Shown here: positions 27,896 through 38,438 of the stretch, piece by piece
Position numbering within the stretch: position 1 is the stretch's first letter
How the letters are laid out: each line of letters starts with the position of its first letter
Assembly (NCBI RefSeq): GCF_900184685.1
Contig: NZ_FXXL01000006.1
Span: 1,116,001-1,180,000 of the forward strand
Direction of reading: 5' to 3'
DNA from: Butyricimonas sp. Marseille-P3923
GTDB taxonomy: Bacteria; Bacteroidota; Bacteroidia; Bacteroidales; Marinifilaceae
Length of the DNA: 64,000 bases
Notes under the pieces: generated by a model
The model's input: the letters and a program-made list of their open reading frames with translations, nothing else
Told to the model about the DNA's origin: nothing
Database searches by the model: none
Translations under genes and position numbers: made by a program

Positions 27896-28309
27896 ATGCC
27901 AACTATTCAACAGTTAGTAAGAAAAGGAAGAACAAAAATCCAGGACAAAAGCAAGGCTCCGGCTTTGGATGGTTGTCCGCAAAGACGCGGGGTTTGTGTT
28001 CGTGTGTACACGACAACCCCGAAGAAACCAAACTCAGCGATGAGAAAGGTTGCCAGAGTTAGATTAACCAACGGAAAAGAGGTAAATGCTTACATTCCGG
28101 GAGAAGGACACAATTTGCAAGAGCACTCTATCGTTTTGATTAGAGGTGGTCGTGTGAAAGACCTTCCGGGAGTTCGTTATCACTTGGTTCGCGGTACATT
28201 GGATGCTGCCGGTGTTAACGGTCGTTTACAGAGTCGTTCCAAGTATGGTGCCAAGAGACCGAAAAAAGGTGCTGCTCCGGCCGCTCCCGCTAAAGGTAAG
28301 AAAAAGTAA
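27896..28309 (+). CDS. rpsL: 30S ribosomal protein S12
   Basis: Decoding-centre protein of 137 aa. The conserved core is intact: '[20 protein letters not shown]' and '[18 protein letters not shown]'; the lysines classically altered in streptomycin resistance (in KKPNS and GRVKDLP) are both the wild-type lysine. A C-terminal tail, '[15 protein letters not shown]', extends beyond the usual 124-residue length, as in other Bacteroidota. It is the first gene of the cluster, downstream of a good promoter. Confidence 0.98.
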   Translation: MPTIQQLVRKGRTKIQDKSKAPALDGCPQRRGVCVRVYTTTPKKPNSAMRKVARVRLTNGKEVNAYIPGEGHNLQEHSIVLIRGGRVKDLPGVRYHLVRGTLDAAGVNGRLQSRSKYGAKRPKKGAAPAAPAKGKKK

Positions 28310-28419
28310 GAATTAACAGGAGTTGTTTATGGGTTGTTCCCGAAAAGTTGAGTAAATGGTCGTGAGACCGTTGAAGACCGGAAAGGGCAGCGAACGAACA
28401 AATTCGTAAACTAGAAGAG

Positions 28420-28899
28420 ATGAGAAAGAGTAAACCAAAAAAGAGAATCCTGTTACCGGACCCGAAGTTTAACGATGTATTAGTAACTCGGTTCGTTAAT
28501 GATTTGATGGTAGACGGAAAGAAGTCTATCGCGTTTAGAATTTTCTACGATGCTATTGATATCGTGGAAGAAAAAATGAGCAAAAAAGAAGAAAAGCCAG
28601 CGTTGGAAATCTGGAAACAAGCTTTGGAGAATATCACTCCGCAGGTTGAGGTGAAGAGTCGTCGTGTAGGTGGTGCTACGTTCCAAGTGCCGACGGAAAT
28701 CAACCCGATGAGAAAAAGAGCTCTCTCCGTGAAAAATATGATTCTGTTCTCTCGCAAAAGAAGCGGTAGAAACATGGCAGAAAAACTAGCTGCTGAAATC
28801 ATGGCTGCATACAAGGAAGAAGGAGCGGCTTACAAGAAGAAAGAGGATATTCACCGTATGGCTGAAGCCAACAGAGCTTTTGCACATTTCAGATTTTAA
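28420..28899 (+). CDS. rpsG: 30S ribosomal protein S7
   Basis: Head-assembly protein of 159 aa that nucleates the 3' domain of 16S rRNA. Recognised by '[20 protein letters not shown]' and the C-terminal '[17 protein letters not shown]'. It is separated from rpsL by 110 bp without a gene and starts at ATG 28420. In other bacteria S7 represses the str operon; the 110-bp spacer is where a binding site would be, though I did not identify one. Confidence 0.98.
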   Translation: MRKSKPKKRILLPDPKFNDVLVTRFVNDLMVDGKKSIAFRIFYDAIDIVEEKMSKKEEKPALEIWKQALENITPQVEVKSRRVGGATFQVPTEINPMRKRALSVKNMILFSRKRSGRNMAEKLAAEIMAAYKEEGAAYKKKEDIHRMAEANRAFAHFRF

Positions 28900-28918
28900 T
28901 TGAAGGGATAGAAAGAAG

Positions 28919-31021
28919 ATGGCAAAAAGAGATTTACATTTTACAAGAAACATCGGTATCATGGCTCACATTGATGCCGGAAAAACCACAACGACTGAGC
29001 GTATCCTGTATTTCACGGGGGTGAACCACAAGATTGGTGAAACTCACGATGGTACGGCTACCATGGACTGGATGGTGCAGGAGCAGGAGAGGGGTATCAC
29101 CATTACTTCTGCCGCTACCACTTGTTTCTGGAATTATCAGGACCAGCAATATAAAATCAATATTATTGATACCCCGGGACACGTTGACTTTACCGTTGAG
29201 GTAGAGCGTTCATTGCGTGTGTTGGACGGTGCTGTTGCATTGTTCTGTGCCGTGGGTGGAGTGGAAGCACAATCGGAGACCGTTTGGCGTCAGGCAAACA
29301 AGTACGGGGTTCCGAGAATCGCTTTCGTGAACAAAATGGACCGTTCAGGTGCTGACTTCTTCAAGGCAGTACGTGAGATTCGCGAGAAATTGAAAGCTAA
29401 CCCGATTCCTCTGGAGTTGCCTATCGGTGCTGAAGAGAATTTCGAGGGAGTAATCGATTTGATCGAGATGAAGGCTTACGTGTGGGAGAATGGATCGAAG
29501 GATGCTACAATTAAAGAAGTTCCGGCTAATTTATTAGCGGAAGCTCAAGAATGGAGAGAGAAGTTGGTTGAGGCTGCCGCTGTTCAGGATGAGGCTTTGA
29601 TGGAACGTTTCTTCGAGGATCCTGATTCTATCACGGTTGAAGAATTGAAAGCCGTGGTTCGTAAAGCCGTTATCGCTATGGATTTCTGTCCGGTGATGTG
29701 CGGTTCTTCGTTCAAGAACAAAGGTGTTCAGAATTTGTTGGATGCCGTTATCGCTTATTTGCCGCACCCGCTGGATATTCCGGCTGCTGCAGGTAAAAGA
29801 CCGGGAACAGAAGAATCCGTGACTTTCGAGATTGATCCTGATGCTCCGCTTTCCGCGTTGGCATTCAAGATCGCGACTGACCCGTTCGTGGGACGTTTGT
29901 GCTATACACGTGTTTACTCTGGTAAAATCGAGGCTGGTTCATACGTTTACAACCCGCGTACAGAGAAGAAAGAGCGTATTTCTCGTTTGTTCCAGATGCA
30001 CTCCAATAAACAACAGCCTAAGGATGTGATCGAGGCTGGTGATATTTGTGCTTGCGTTGGATTTAAAGATATTCGTACCGGTGATACCTTGTGTTCTGAG
30101 GAAAATCAAATCGTATTGGAAAGTATGACATTCCCGGAACCGGTGATCGGTATTGCTGTTGAGCCGCTTACGCAGAAAGATACGGATAAGTTAGGTATGG
30201 CTTTGGCTAAATTGGCTGAAGAAGACCCGACTTTCCGCGTGAAGACTGACGAGGATTCAGGGCAAACCGTGATTAGTGGTATGGGTGAGCTTCACTTGGA
30301 TATTATCCTTGACCGTCTGAGACGTGAGTTTAAGGTTGAATGTAACCAAGGTGCTCCTCAGGTTGCTTACAAAGAGGCTATCAACGGAACGGTTGAACAC
30401 CGTCACGTGTTCAAGAAACAAACTGGAGGTCGCGGTAAATTCGCTGATATCATCTTCAGAATGGAACCGGCAGAAGAAGGAAAAGAAGGTTTGACTTTCG
30501 TGAACGAGGTGAAAGGTGGTAATATCCCGAAGGAGTTTATCCCGTCTGTAGAGAAAGGATTCAAGGATGCCATGGTAAACGGTGTTTTGGCCGGATACGA
30601 GTTGGTGAGCTTGAAAATTACTTTGCTTGACGGTTCGTTCCACCCGGTTGACTCTGATGCTTTGTCTTTCGAAATGGCCGCTAAGATCGGTTACAAGGAA
30701 GCAGCACAGAAAGCGAAACCGGTGTTGTTGGAGCCGATCATGAAACTCGAGGTGGTAACCCCGGAAGAGTACATGGGAGATATTATCGGTGACTTGAACC
30801 GTCGTCGCGGACAAGTTGAAGGAATGGAGTCAAGAGCCGGAGCTCGCGTGATCGAGGCCAAAGTGCCGCTTGCAGAGCAATTCGGTTACGTGACCGTTTT
30901 GAGAACTTTGTCTTCCGGTCGTGCAAGTTCATCCATGGAGTTCTCGCATTACGCTGAGGTACCGAAGGGCATTGCCAAGGAAGTCGTAGAGAAGAATAAC
31001 GGTAGAGTAGAATTATTGTAA
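28919..31021 (+). CDS. fusA: elongation factor G
   Basis: Translocation GTPase of 700 aa. G1 '[15 protein letters not shown]', switch I '[11 protein letters not shown]', G3 'DTPGHVDF' and G4 'NKMD' are all intact. Domains II to V follow ('[18 protein letters not shown]', '[20 protein letters not shown]'). Length and motif order fit canonical EF-G, not the RRF2 or TetO-like branches. It starts 19 bp after rpsG. No tuf gene follows; the next gene is rpsJ. Confidence 0.98.
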   Translation: MAKRDLHFTRNIGIMAHIDAGKTTTTERILYFTGVNHKIGETHDGTATMDWMVQEQERGITITSAATTCFWNYQDQQYKINIIDTPGHVDFTVEVERSLRVLDGAVALFCAVGGVEAQSETVWRQANKYGVPRIAFVNKMDRSGADFFKAVREIREKLKANPIPLELPIGAEENFEGVIDLIEMKAYVWENGSKDATIKEVPANLLAEAQEWREKLVEAAAVQDEALMERFFEDPDSITVEELKAVVRKAVIAMDFCPVMCGSSFKNKGVQNLLDAVIAYLPHPLDIPAAAGKRPGTEESVTFEIDPDAPLSALAFKIATDPFVGRLCYTRVYSGKIEAGSYVYNPRTEKKERISRLFQMHSNKQQPKDVIEAGDICACVGFKDIRTGDTLCSEENQIVLESMTFPEPVIGIAVEPLTQKDTDKLGMALAKLAEEDPTFRVKTDEDSGQTVISGMGELHLDIILDRLRREFKVECNQGAPQVAYKEAINGTVEHRHVFKKQTGGRGKFADIIFRMEPAEEGKEGLTFVNEVKGGNIPKEFIPSVEKGFKDAMVNGVLAGYELVSLKITLLDGSFHPVDSDALSFEMAAKIGYKEAAQKAKPVLLEPIMKLEVVTPEEYMGDIIGDLNRRRGQVEGMESRAGARVIEAKVPLAEQFGYVTVLRTLSSGRASSSMEFSHYAEVPKGIAKEVVEKNNGRVELL

Positions 31022-31036
31022 GAATTTTGGATTAGT

Positions 31037-31092
31037 GATTTACGATTCAAGAGTGATCGAGAGTCGTAAATCTTAAATCATAAATCATAATT
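31037..31092. repeat. 7-bp-period AT-rich repeat between fusA and rpsJ
   Basis: GATTTACGA (31037-31045) pairs with TCGTAAATC (31064-31072), and the right arm continues as AAATCTT, AAATCAT, AAATCAT units of 7 bp. It belongs to the same family as 36642-36730 and 42795-42877. It could act as a weak hairpin in the cluster transcript. Confidence 0.75.
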
Positions 31093-31098
31093 AAAAAC

Positions 31099-31404
31099 AT
31101 GAGCCAAAAAATCAGAATTAAGTTGAAATCTTACGATCACAACTTGGTTGACAAGTCTGCAGAGAAGATTGTAAAGACAGTAAAGGCTACCGGCGCAGTG
31201 GTAAGCGGACCGATTCCGCTTCCGACTCACAAGGGTATTTTTACTGTAAACCGCTCTACGTTCGTGAACAAAAAGAGCCGTGAACAATTCTTGGTATGCA
31301 CGTTCAAAAGATTGATCGACATCTACAGTTCTACTGCAGGTACGATCGACGCTTTGATGAAACTAGAGTTACCGAGCGGTGTTGAAGTAGAGATTAAAGT
31401 ATGA
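31099..31404 (+). CDS. rpsJ: 30S ribosomal protein S10
   Basis: Head protein of 101 aa and transcription elongation partner NusE. It contains '[20 protein letters not shown]' and '[20 protein letters not shown]', both strongly conserved. It opens the S10 part of the cluster, 77 bp after fusA across a repeat hairpin. Confidence 0.98.
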   Translation: MSQKIRIKLKSYDHNLVDKSAEKIVKTVKATGAVVSGPIPLPTHKGIFTVNRSTFVNKKSREQFLVCTFKRLIDIYSSTAGTIDALMKLELPSGVEVEIKV

Positions 31405-31471
31405 TAACGGCGAAAACCTATGTCGTTATTAGAGAGATTGAAAACCTATTTTTAAAAAGAGAAAAAAAGAG

Positions 31472-32089
31472 ATGCCAGGTTTAATTGGAAAAAAAGTCGG
31501 AATGACTTCCGTATTCAGTGCCGAGGGAAAAAGTGTTCCATGCACTGTGATTGAGGCCGGTCCATGTGTTGTAACTCAGGTAAAAACTGTAGAGAAAGAC
31601 GGTTACACAGCACTTCAGTTGGGTTTTGATGACAAAAAAGAAAAACACACAACGAAGCCGCTAAGTGGACATTTTAAGAAGGCAGGCACAACTCCGAAAA
31701 GAAAGCTCGTTGAGTTTTCAGGGTATGATGTCGAGTACAAGTTAGGAGATGTAATTGACGTGAAACTGTTCGAGGGAACAGAATACGTTGATGTTGTAGG
31801 GACCAGCAAGGGAAAAGGATTCCAAGGTGTTGTGAAACGCCACGGTTTTGCTGGAGTTGGAGAGGCTACTCACGGTCAGCACAACCGTCAGAGAAAGCCG
31901 GGATCTATCGGTGCTTGTTCTACACCGTCACGCGTTTTCAAAGGAATGCGCATGGGTGGACAAACAGGTGGTGATAGAATAACGGTTCAGAATCTGGAAG
32001 TGTTGAAGGTGATACCCGAGAATAATTTGTTATTGGTGAAGGGTTCTATTCCCGGAGCTAAAGGTTCATACGTAATTATCGAGAAGTAA
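31472..32089 (+). CDS. rplC: 50S ribosomal protein L3
   Basis: Early-assembly 23S-binding protein of 205 aa. It starts '[16 protein letters not shown]' and contains '[20 protein letters not shown]' and '[18 protein letters not shown]', the extension that reaches towards the peptidyl-transferase centre. Its stop codon overlaps the rplD ATG (TAATG), so the two are translationally coupled. Confidence 0.98.
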   Translation: MPGLIGKKVGMTSVFSAEGKSVPCTVIEAGPCVVTQVKTVEKDGYTALQLGFDDKKEKHTTKPLSGHFKKAGTTPKRKLVEFSGYDVEYKLGDVIDVKLFEGTEYVDVVGTSKGKGFQGVVKRHGFAGVGEATHGQHNRQRKPGSIGACSTPSRVFKGMRMGGQTGGDRITVQNLEVLKVIPENNLLLVKGSIPGAKGSYVIIEK

Positions 32090-32727
32090 TGGAGTTAAGT
32101 GTATTAAACATTGCCGGACAAGAGACAGGCAGGAAGATAGAGTTAAATGACGCTATCTTCGGGATTCAGCCTAACGAACACGCTATCTATCTTGATGTAA
32201 AGCAGTTTTTAGCGAACAACCGCCAAGGAACCCACAAGTCAAAACAAAGAAACGAGATTTCCGGTAGTACCCGCAAGCTGAAAAAGCAAAAAGGTACCGG
32301 TGGTGCCCGTGCTGGTGGTATCAAGAGCCCTCTGTTCAGGGGTGGTGGTAGAGTGTTTGGACCCGTACCAAGAGATTATAGCTTCAAATTAAACAAGAAG
32401 CTGAAAAGATTGGCCCGTAAATCAGCGTTATCTGTGAAAGTTGCTGAAAATGCAGTTACTATTGTTGAGGATCTCAACTTCGAGGCACCGAAGACAAAAC
32501 AGATGGTACAGCTGTTGAATAACCTGAAATTAGGTGATCGGAACATCCTGTTGGTGACGAACGAGATGAACGATAACGTTCTGTTATCCGCTCGTAACTT
32601 GCAATACTTGGATGTGATGAGAGTTTGCGATCTTGCAACTTACAATATCATGAGAGCTAAGAATCTCGTGTTCGTTGAAAGTTCGGTGCAGGGCCTGAAT
32701 GAAATGTTCAATCTTAATGAAGAGTAA
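32089..32727 (+). CDS. rplD: 50S ribosomal protein L4
   Basis: Exit-tunnel protein of 212 aa. The tunnel loop is seen as 'KKQKGTGGARAGGIKSPLFR' followed by 'GGGRVFGPVPRDYSFKLNKK'. It overlaps the rplC stop by one base. In Enterobacteria L4 represses the S10 operon; whether this occurs here cannot be judged from the sequence. Confidence 0.98.
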   Translation: MELSVLNIAGQETGRKIELNDAIFGIQPNEHAIYLDVKQFLANNRQGTHKSKQRNEISGSTRKLKKQKGTGGARAGGIKSPLFRGGGRVFGPVPRDYSFKLNKKLKRLARKSALSVKVAENAVTIVEDLNFEAPKTKQMVQLLNNLKLGDRNILLVTNEMNDNVLLSARNLQYLDVMRVCDLATYNIMRAKNLVFVESSVQGLNEMFNLNEE

Positions 32728-32730
32728 GAC

Positions 32731-33021
32731 ATGCAAGTGATATTTAAGCCCATTTTGTCAGAGAAAATGACAGCATTGACTGACAAGCAGAACAGAGTAG
32801 CGTTTGTTGTAAACAAAGCAGCGAATAAATTAGAGATTAAGAGAGCAGTTGAAGCAATGTACAGCGTGACCGTGAAGAATGTAAACACGATGGTGTACCA
32901 GGGAGATGCAAAATCCCGTTACACGAAAGCAGGTGTTATCTCCGGAAGAACCGCTTCATTCAAGAAAGCAATTGTGACCTTAGCAGAAGGTGATAGTATT
33001 GATTTTTTTAGCAATATTTAA
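32731..33021 (+). CDS. rplW: 50S ribosomal protein L23
   Basis: Protein of 96 aa at the tunnel exit, the docking site for trigger factor and SRP. Family features are '[20 protein letters not shown]' and '[19 protein letters not shown]'. It starts three bases after the rplD stop. Confidence 0.97.
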   Translation: MQVIFKPILSEKMTALTDKQNRVAFVVNKAANKLEIKRAVEAMYSVTVKNVNTMVYQGDAKSRYTKAGVISGRTASFKKAIVTLAEGDSIDFFSNI

Positions 33022-33026
33022 TTAAG

Positions 33027-33851
33027 ATGGCTGTAAGAAAATTAAACCCTGTAACTCCTGGTCAGAGACATAAGGTAGCGATTACCTTTGATCAGTTGAC
33101 TACAGATAGACCTGAGAAATCATTGTTAGGACCGAAGAAAAGAACCGGTGGACGTAACCATTCCGGTAAAATGACAATGAGATATATAGGTGGTGGTCAT
33201 AAACAAAGATACAGAATAATAGATTTCAAACGCGATAAGGATAATGTTCCGGCTCGTGTTGCAACGATCGAGTACGATCCCAATCGTACGGCGAGAATTG
33301 CTCTATTAGTGTATGCAGACGGAGAAAAACGTTACATCGTGGCACCGGACGGGTTGCAAATTGATCAAACCGTGATGAGTGGTGCAGGTGTTGCTCCGGA
33401 AGTAGGTAATTCTTTGTTCTTATCTGAAATCCCACTAGGTACAATCATTCATAACATCGAGTTGAGACCGCAGCAGGGAGCCGTGATGGCTCGTAGTGCC
33501 GGTTCATACGCTCAGTTAGTGGCGAGAGACGGTAAATACGTTTCTATCAAGTTACCTTCCGGTGAGGTTCGTATGGTGTTGGCAGCTTGTCGCGCCACAG
33601 TAGGTACGGTGTCTAACTCCGACCACGCTTTGGAACGTTCAGGTAAAGCCGGTCGTACGCGCTGGTTAGGTCGCAGACCTCGCGTGAGAGGTGTCGTGAT
33701 GAACCCGGTTGATCACCCGATGGGTGGTGGTGAAGGCCGCGCTTCAGGAGGACATCCTCGCTCAAGAAAAGGCTTGTTGGCTAAAGGATACAAGACTAGA
33801 GCTCCGAAGAAGCACTCTAGCAAGTATATCATAGAAAGAAGGAAAAAATAA
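33027..33851 (+). CDS. rplB: 50S ribosomal protein L2
   Basis: Protein of 274 aa needed for subunit joining and peptidyl transfer. It contains '[20 protein letters not shown]' and the highly conserved C-terminal '[20 protein letters not shown]', which includes the histidine linked to peptidyl-transferase function. It starts five bases after rplW. Confidence 0.98.
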   Translation: MAVRKLNPVTPGQRHKVAITFDQLTTDRPEKSLLGPKKRTGGRNHSGKMTMRYIGGGHKQRYRIIDFKRDKDNVPARVATIEYDPNRTARIALLVYADGEKRYIVAPDGLQIDQTVMSGAGVAPEVGNSLFLSEIPLGTIIHNIELRPQQGAVMARSAGSYAQLVARDGKYVSIKLPSGEVRMVLAACRATVGTVSNSDHALERSGKAGRTRWLGRRPRVRGVVMNPVDHPMGGGEGRASGGHPRSRKGLLAKGYKTRAPKKHSSKYIIERRKK

Positions 33852-33870
33852 CTGATTAATTATTGATGTT

Positions 33871-34140
33871 ATGAGTCGTTCGTTAAAAAAAGGCCCTTTT
33901 ATAGATTTCAAGCTAGAGAAAAAAGTATTGGTGATGAATGAGTCCAATAAGAAATCGGTTGTTAAAACCTGGGCTCGTCATTCCATGATTTCTCCGGACT
34001 TCGTAGGGCACACTATCGCTGTACACAACGGTAATAAATTTATCCCGGTATTCGTGACTGAAAATATGGTAGGTCATAAATTGGGAGAATTTGCGCCGAC
34101 GCGTACATTTAGAGGCCATGCTGATAAGAAGAAAAAATAA
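33871..34140 (+). CDS. rpsS: 30S ribosomal protein S19
   Basis: Protein of 89 aa in the 30S head, touching the A-site finger. It starts '[20 protein letters not shown]' and carries '[20 protein letters not shown]' and '[18 protein letters not shown]'. It lies 19 bp after rplB. Confidence 0.98.
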   Translation: MSRSLKKGPFIDFKLEKKVLVMNESNKKSVVKTWARHSMISPDFVGHTIAVHNGNKFIPVFVTENMVGHKLGEFAPTRTFRGHADKKKK

Positions 34141-34176
34141 TGCATGGTAAGGTTGAACTAAAGAAGATGTATTAAA

Positions 34177-34596
34177 ATGGGTGCAAGAAAAAGATTAAGA
34201 GCAAATCAGAATAAAGAAGCCAAAAAAGAGAAGGCTTTTGCAATTCTTCGCGATTGTCCTACATCTCCTCAAAAAATGAGATTGGTGGCAGACTTGGTTC
34301 GCGGAGTAGATGTACAGAAAGCTTTGGATATGCTTAAGTTTTGTCCTAAAGAAGCTGCTCGTAAGGTTGAAAAGCTGTTGCTTTCAGCGATTGCAAACTG
34401 GGAACAGAAGAACGAAGGGAAGCGTGTTGACGAAGCAGCCCTGTTCGTGAAAGAGATTTTCGTTGACGGTGCAGGTATGTTGAAAAGACTTAGACCGGCC
34501 CCGCAAGGAAGAGCACACCGGATTCGTAAACGTTCAAATCACGTGACGATCGTGCTGGGAAGCAAGACAGCTGTAGAAAACATTACAAAAGAATAG
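34177..34596 (+). CDS. rplV: 50S ribosomal protein L22
   Basis: Protein of 139 aa lining the exit tunnel with a long beta hairpin. Recognised by '[20 protein letters not shown]' and '[20 protein letters not shown]', the hairpin associated with macrolide resistance in other species; no insertion or deletion is apparent in it. The N-terminus is longer and more basic than in E. coli. Confidence 0.97.
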   Translation: MGARKRLRANQNKEAKKEKAFAILRDCPTSPQKMRLVADLVRGVDVQKALDMLKFCPKEAARKVEKLLLSAIANWEQKNEGKRVDEAALFVKEIFVDGAGMLKRLRPAPQGRAHRIRKRSNHVTIVLGSKTAVENITKE

Positions 34597-34600
34597 TTAC

Positions 34601-35326
34601 ATGGGACAGAAAGTTAATCCAATAAGCAATAGATTAGGAATCATCAAAGGATGGGATTCTAACTGGTTTGGCGGTAAAAACTATGGCGATAAATTGGTGG
34701 AAGATTACAAGATCAGAAAGTATCTGAACGCCCGTCTCGCTAAAGCAGGAATCGCTAAAATTGTTATCGAGAGAACTTTGAAACTCATCACTATCACGAT
34801 CAACACCGCTCGTCCGGGTATTATCATCGGTAAAGGAGGTCAGGAAGTTGACAAGTTGAAAGAGGAGTTGAAGAAGATCACCGATAAGGAAGTTCAAATT
34901 AATATCTTCGAGATCAAGCGTCCGGAATTGGATGCCGTGATCGTGGGCAATAACATAGCTCGTCAGTTGGAAGGCCGCGTAGCTTACCGTAGAGCTATCA
35001 AGATGGCTATCGCTTCAACCATGAGAATGGGAGCGGAAGGTATCAAAATTTTGATCTCCGGTCGTTTGAACGGTGCGGAAATGGCGAGAGCCGAAATCTA
35101 CAAGGAAGGTAGAATTCCGTTGCACACGTTCCGCGCTGATATAGACTACGCTCAGGCCGAGGCTTTGACTACCTACGGTCAGCTGGGTATTAAAGTTTGG
35201 ATTTGCAAAGGAGAGGTTTACGGTAAACGCGAACTGGTTCCGAACGCGCTGGTAAGTGCTCCGAGAGAGAACAACCGTCCGAACAATGCCGGCAAAAAAG
35301 GCGGGTTTAAAAAGAGAAAAAAATAG
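34601..35326 (+). CDS. rpsC: 30S ribosomal protein S3
   Basis: Protein of 241 aa at the mRNA entry channel. The KH domain shows '[20 protein letters not shown]' (GxxG loop GKGG), and the C-terminal domain shows '[20 protein letters not shown]'. A short basic tail ends in 'GGFKKRKK'. It starts four bases after rplV. Confidence 0.98.
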   Translation: MGQKVNPISNRLGIIKGWDSNWFGGKNYGDKLVEDYKIRKYLNARLAKAGIAKIVIERTLKLITITINTARPGIIIGKGGQEVDKLKEELKKITDKEVQINIFEIKRPELDAVIVGNNIARQLEGRVAYRRAIKMAIASTMRMGAEGIKILISGRLNGAEMARAEIYKEGRIPLHTFRADIDYAQAEALTTYGQLGIKVWICKGEVYGKRELVPNALVSAPRENNRPNNAGKKGGFKKRKK

Positions 35327-35355
35327 TCTTTTAACTTTTAAACAGATCAAGAGCT

Positions 35356-35775
35356 ATGTTACAGCCAAAGAGGACTAAATACAGAAGGTCGCAGAAAGGG
35401 AGAATGAGAGGGAATGCCCAAAGAGGACATGAACTGGCATTCGGATCTTTCGGGATCAAGGCGTTGGAGAACATGTGGATCGAACAACGCCAGATTGAAG
35501 CAGCCCGTGTTGCGGTAACTCGTTACATGCAAAGACAGGGTCAGATATGGATTCGTATATTTCCAGATAAACCTATTACTAAAAAACCCGCTGAGGTTCG
35601 TATGGGTAAGGGTAAGGGATCTCCGGAAGGGTTCGTTGCTCCGGTTACACCGGGACGTATTCTTTTCGAAGCAGATGGAGTACCTTATGCAATCGCTAAA
35701 GAAGCATTGCGTTTAGCGGCTCAAAAGTTGCCCATCGCTACGAAGTTTGTGGTTAGACGTGATTATTCCGAGTAG
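35356..35775 (+). CDS. rplP: 50S ribosomal protein L16
   Basis: Protein of 139 aa contacting A-site tRNA. It starts '[20 protein letters not shown]' and contains '[20 protein letters not shown]' and '[20 protein letters not shown]'. It lies 29 bp after rpsC. Confidence 0.98.
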   Translation: MLQPKRTKYRRSQKGRMRGNAQRGHELAFGSFGIKALENMWIEQRQIEAARVAVTRYMQRQGQIWIRIFPDKPITKKPAEVRMGKGKGSPEGFVAPVTPGRILFEADGVPYAIAKEALRLAAQKLPIATKFVVRRDYSE

Positions 35776-35817
35776 TCGTTGACTATTTGAATTTCGAAAC
35801 GAAAAAATGTAAGAGAA

Positions 35818-36012
35818 ATGAAACAATCAGAAATTTGTGAATTAACCACAGAAGAGATAAAGGAGAAGATCGCTACAGAGCAATCGGCCTTGACGAAGTT
35901 GAAGATGAACCATGCTGTTTCTCCTCTTGAGAACCCGATGTTGATCCGGGCTACAAGAAGAAACATCGCTAGATTGATGACGGAGTTACGCAAGCGTGAA
36001 TTAAACAAGTAG
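35818..36012 (+). CDS. rpmC: 50S ribosomal protein L29
   Basis: Protein of 64 aa near the tunnel exit. Two-helix hairpin with 'LTTEEIKEKIATEQSALTKL' and the family mark 'NPMLIRATRRNIARLMTELR'. Its length is normal. Confidence 0.96.
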   Translation: MKQSEICELTTEEIKEKIATEQSALTKLKMNHAVSPLENPMLIRATRRNIARLMTELRKRELNK

Positions 36013-36018
36013 TAGAAA

Positions 36019-36273
36019 ATGGAAAGAAATCTTAGAAAAGAGCGTACCGGTCTTGTGGTAAGCAACAAGATGGACAAGTCTATCACGGTTGCTGTTCACT
36101 TTAAGGAGAAGCACCCGATTTACGGGAAGTTCGTCAGCAAGACCAAAAAGTTCACCGCCCACGATGAGAAGAACGAATGTAACATCGGGGATACCGTGAG
36201 AATTATGGAAACCCGTCCCTTGAGCAAGACCAAGAGATGGAGATTAGTTGAAATCATTGAAAGAGCTAAGTAA
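36019..36273 (+). CDS. rpsQ: 30S ribosomal protein S17
   Basis: Primary 16S-binding protein of 84 aa with an OB fold. It contains '[20 protein letters not shown]' and '[20 protein letters not shown]', the family signature. It starts six bases after rpmC and ends two bases before rplN. Confidence 0.98.
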   Translation: MERNLRKERTGLVVSNKMDKSITVAVHFKEKHPIYGKFVSKTKKFTAHDEKNECNIGDTVRIMETRPLSKTKRWRLVEIIERAK

Positions 36274-36275
36274 TC

Positions 36276-36641
36276 ATGATACAACAAGAGAGTAGATTGA
36301 CCGTAGCCGATAACAGCGGCGCCAGAGAAGTGCTTTGTATCCGTGTTCTTGGTGGTACCAAGAAAAGATACGCACGCGTAGGCGATAAAATCGTTGTTAC
36401 CGTGAAGAACGCCATCCCGAACGGTGATATTAAAAAGGGAACCGTTAGTAAGGCAGTGGTAGTTCGTGTAAGCAAAGAGTACAGACGTCCGGACGGATCT
36501 TATATCCGCTTTGATGATAACGCTTGCGTGTTGTTGAACAACGCGGGAGAAATGAGAGGAACTCGTATCTTCGGACCTGTTGCCAGAGAAGTTCGTGAGG
36601 GTTATACCAAGATTGTATCTTTAGCCCCCGAAGTACTTTAA
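36276..36641 (+). CDS. rplN: 50S ribosomal protein L14
   Basis: Interface protein of 121 aa. It starts '[20 protein letters not shown]' and contains '[20 protein letters not shown]' and '[20 protein letters not shown]', all near-invariant. It opens the spc part of the cluster. Confidence 0.98.
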   Translation: MIQQESRLTVADNSGAREVLCIRVLGGTKKRYARVGDKIVVTVKNAIPNGDIKKGTVSKAVVVRVSKEYRRPDGSYIRFDDNACVLLNNAGEMRGTRIFGPVAREVREGYTKIVSLAPEVL

Positions 36642-36730
36642 GATTTTAGATTTATGATTTTAGATTTTAGATTGAAAAAATGATCGGAAGTCTTGAAATC
36701 ATAAATCGTAAATCATAAATCATAAATAAT
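36642..36730. repeat. 7-bp-period inverted repeat between rplN and rplX
   Basis: Left half: GATTTTA-type units (36642-36672). Right half: AAATCAT-type units (36696-36730), which are the reverse complement of the left, around a short unique centre (TGATCGGAAGTC). The transcript could fold into a long AU-rich hairpin. It is one of several members of this repeat family in the window. Confidence 0.85.
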
Positions 36731-36737
36731 TTATACG

Positions 36738-37061
36738 ATGAGCAAGAAGTTTCATATAAAGAAAGGTGACTTAGTTCAAGTAAATGCAGGAGAAGACAGA
36801 GGGAAACAAGGGAAGGTACTTGAAATGATTCCGGATAAGCAAAGAGCTATTGTTGAGGGTATCAATCTGGTAAGTAAACATACCAAACCCAACGCTGCTC
36901 ACCCGCAAGGAGGAATCATTAAGAAAGAAGCTCCAATCCACATCTCCAACTTGAACGTTGTTGACCCGCAAACCGGAAAGCCGACCAAAATCGGACGCCG
37001 CCGGAACGCAGAAGGAAAATTAGTAAGATACGCTAAGAGATCCGGTCAGGAGTTGAAGTAA
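36738..37061 (+). CDS. rplX: 50S ribosomal protein L24
   Basis: Assembly initiator of 107 aa with a KOW motif: '[20 protein letters not shown]' and '[20 protein letters not shown]'. It is separated from rplN by the 7-bp-period repeat and from rplE by a hairpin and a likely promoter. Confidence 0.97.
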   Translation: MSKKFHIKKGDLVQVNAGEDRGKQGKVLEMIPDKQRAIVEGINLVSKHTKPNAAHPQGGIIKKEAPIHISNLNVVDPQTGKPTKIGRRRNAEGKLVRYAKRSGQELK

Positions 37062-37072
37062 GAATAAATAAA

Positions 37073-37102
37073 ATTGCAGGTTGTTATAGAGCAACTTGCA
37101 AT
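37073..37102 (+). terminator. hairpin between rplX and rplE
   Basis: ATTGCAGGTTG (37073-37083) pairs with CAACTTGCAAT (37092-37102) over 11 bp with one G:U. The following bases, TTATGATTTTAATTT, are U-rich but not a continuous run, so it may attenuate and not stop transcription fully. Confidence 0.55.
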
Positions 37103-37126
37103 TTATGATTTTAATTTGTAGTTTTG
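37095..37126 (+). promoter_or_regulatory. internal promoter upstream of rplE
   Basis: CTTG (37095-37098), exactly 20 bp, TAGTTTTG (37119-37126). The -7 box is a perfect TAnnTTTG and the -33 box differs by one base. It lies within and just after the hairpin, 53 bp before the rplE ATG, and could supply the second half of the ribosomal cluster with extra transcripts. Confidence 0.6.
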
Positions 37127-37178
37127 CAGCCGCAAAATGAAAATGATATGCCGTGAGGCATTATAACAAATATTATAA

Positions 37179-37727
37179 ATGAAATACGTACCAAATTACA
37201 AAAAGAAGTATAGCGAAGAAATTGTACCGACTTTAATGAAGGAGTTCGGATACAAGTCAGTTATGCAGGCGCCCAAATTGGAGAAGATAGTAATCAATCA
37301 GGGTGTGGGATCATCCATTCAGGATAAGAAGATCCTTGAGTTTTCAGTGAACGAGATCGCGACCATCACCGGTCAGAAGCCCGTAACTTGTAAATCAACC
37401 AAGGACGTTTCTAACTTTAAATTACGTAAGGGCATGCCGATCGGCGTAAGAGTGACTTTGCGTAAAGAACGTATGTATGAATTTTTAGAAAGACTTATTG
37501 TTTCCGCGCTTCCGCGTATCCGTGATTTCAAAGGAATCAACAATAAGCTTGACGGAAGAGGAAATTACACTTTAGGAATAGAGGAGCAAATCATATTCCC
37601 GGAAATCGTGTTGGACAGTGTTCACAAGATCATGGGTATGAACATCACTTTTGTAACTTCGGCTAATACCGACGAAGAGGCTTTTGCTCTTCTACGAGAA
37701 TTTGGATTACCATTTAAAAAGAACTAA
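37179..37727 (+). CDS. rplE: 50S ribosomal protein L5
   Basis: 5S rRNA-binding protein of 182 aa in the central protuberance. It contains '[20 protein letters not shown]', '[20 protein letters not shown]' and '[20 protein letters not shown]'. It follows 117 bp of non-coding sequence with a hairpin and promoter. Confidence 0.98.
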   Translation: MKYVPNYKKKYSEEIVPTLMKEFGYKSVMQAPKLEKIVINQGVGSSIQDKKILEFSVNEIATITGQKPVTCKSTKDVSNFKLRKGMPIGVRVTLRKERMYEFLERLIVSALPRIRDFKGINNKLDGRGNYTLGIEEQIIFPEIVLDSVHKIMGMNITFVTSANTDEEAFALLREFGLPFKKN

Positions 37728-37738
37728 AAAAAAGCGAA

Positions 37739-38008
37739 ATGGCAAAAGAATCAATGAAGGCCCGTGAGGTTAAGCGTGCAAAATTGGTAGAAAAGTACGC
37801 CGCGAAACGAGCTAAATTAAAAGAGGAAGGAGACTACATTGGATTGAGCCTTCTACCGAAAAACTCCAGTCGCGTTCGTTTGCATAACAGATGCAAACTG
37901 ACAGGAAGACCGAGAGGGTACATGAGACAGTTTGGTATAAGCAGAATTCAATTCCGCGAGATGGCTTCAGCGGGACTTATACCCGGAGTTAAGAAGGCTA
38001 GTTGGTAA
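37739..38008 (+). CDS. rpsN: 30S ribosomal protein S14, zinc-free type
   Basis: Protein of 89 aa near the 30S neck. It has the long, zinc-free form: there is no CxxC pair in the N-terminus, and the C-terminal '[20 protein letters not shown]' carries only one cysteine. It starts 11 bp after rplE. Confidence 0.97.
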   Translation: MAKESMKAREVKRAKLVEKYAAKRAKLKEEGDYIGLSLLPKNSSRVRLHNRCKLTGRPRGYMRQFGISRIQFREMASAGLIPGVKKASW

Positions 38009-38027
38009 TATTTAAAAATTTGAAGAG

Positions 38028-38423
38028 ATGACAGATCCAATAGCAGATTTCCTTACACGCATCAGAAATGCAGTGAAGGCAGGTCATAAAGTAGTGGATA
38101 TCCCGGGATCAAAGATGAAACGGGAAATGACCAAGATCTTAAAGGAAAAAGGATATATCCTGAATTACAAGTTTGAGCAAGATGGTATCAGAAGCAATAT
38201 CAAAATCGCTTTGAAGTATCATCCCGAGACGAAAATGCCCGCCATTAGAACATTGACACGTGTTTCAAAACCGGGTCTGAGACGTTACACGAATGTAGAG
38301 GACATGCCTCGCGTGCTGAACGGATTGGGTATCGCGATTTTGTCAACGTCATTGGGCGTAATGTCTGATAAAGAAGCTCGCCAAAAGAATGTTGGCGGTG
38401 AAGTATTGTGCTATGTTTATTAA
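38028..38423 (+). CDS. rpsH: 30S ribosomal protein S8
   Basis: Central-domain 16S-binding protein of 131 aa. It starts 'MTDPIADFLTRIRNAVKAGH' and ends with 'GIAILSTSLGVMSDKEARQK' and 'GGEVLCYVY'. In E. coli S8 represses the spc operon at rplE; no test of that is possible from this sequence alone. Confidence 0.98.
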   Translation: MTDPIADFLTRIRNAVKAGHKVVDIPGSKMKREMTKILKEKGYILNYKFEQDGIRSNIKIALKYHPETKMPAIRTLTRVSKPGLRRYTNVEDMPRVLNGLGIAILSTSLGVMSDKEARQKNVGGEVLCYVY

Positions 38424-38438
38424 TAAAAAGGGCGGAAA

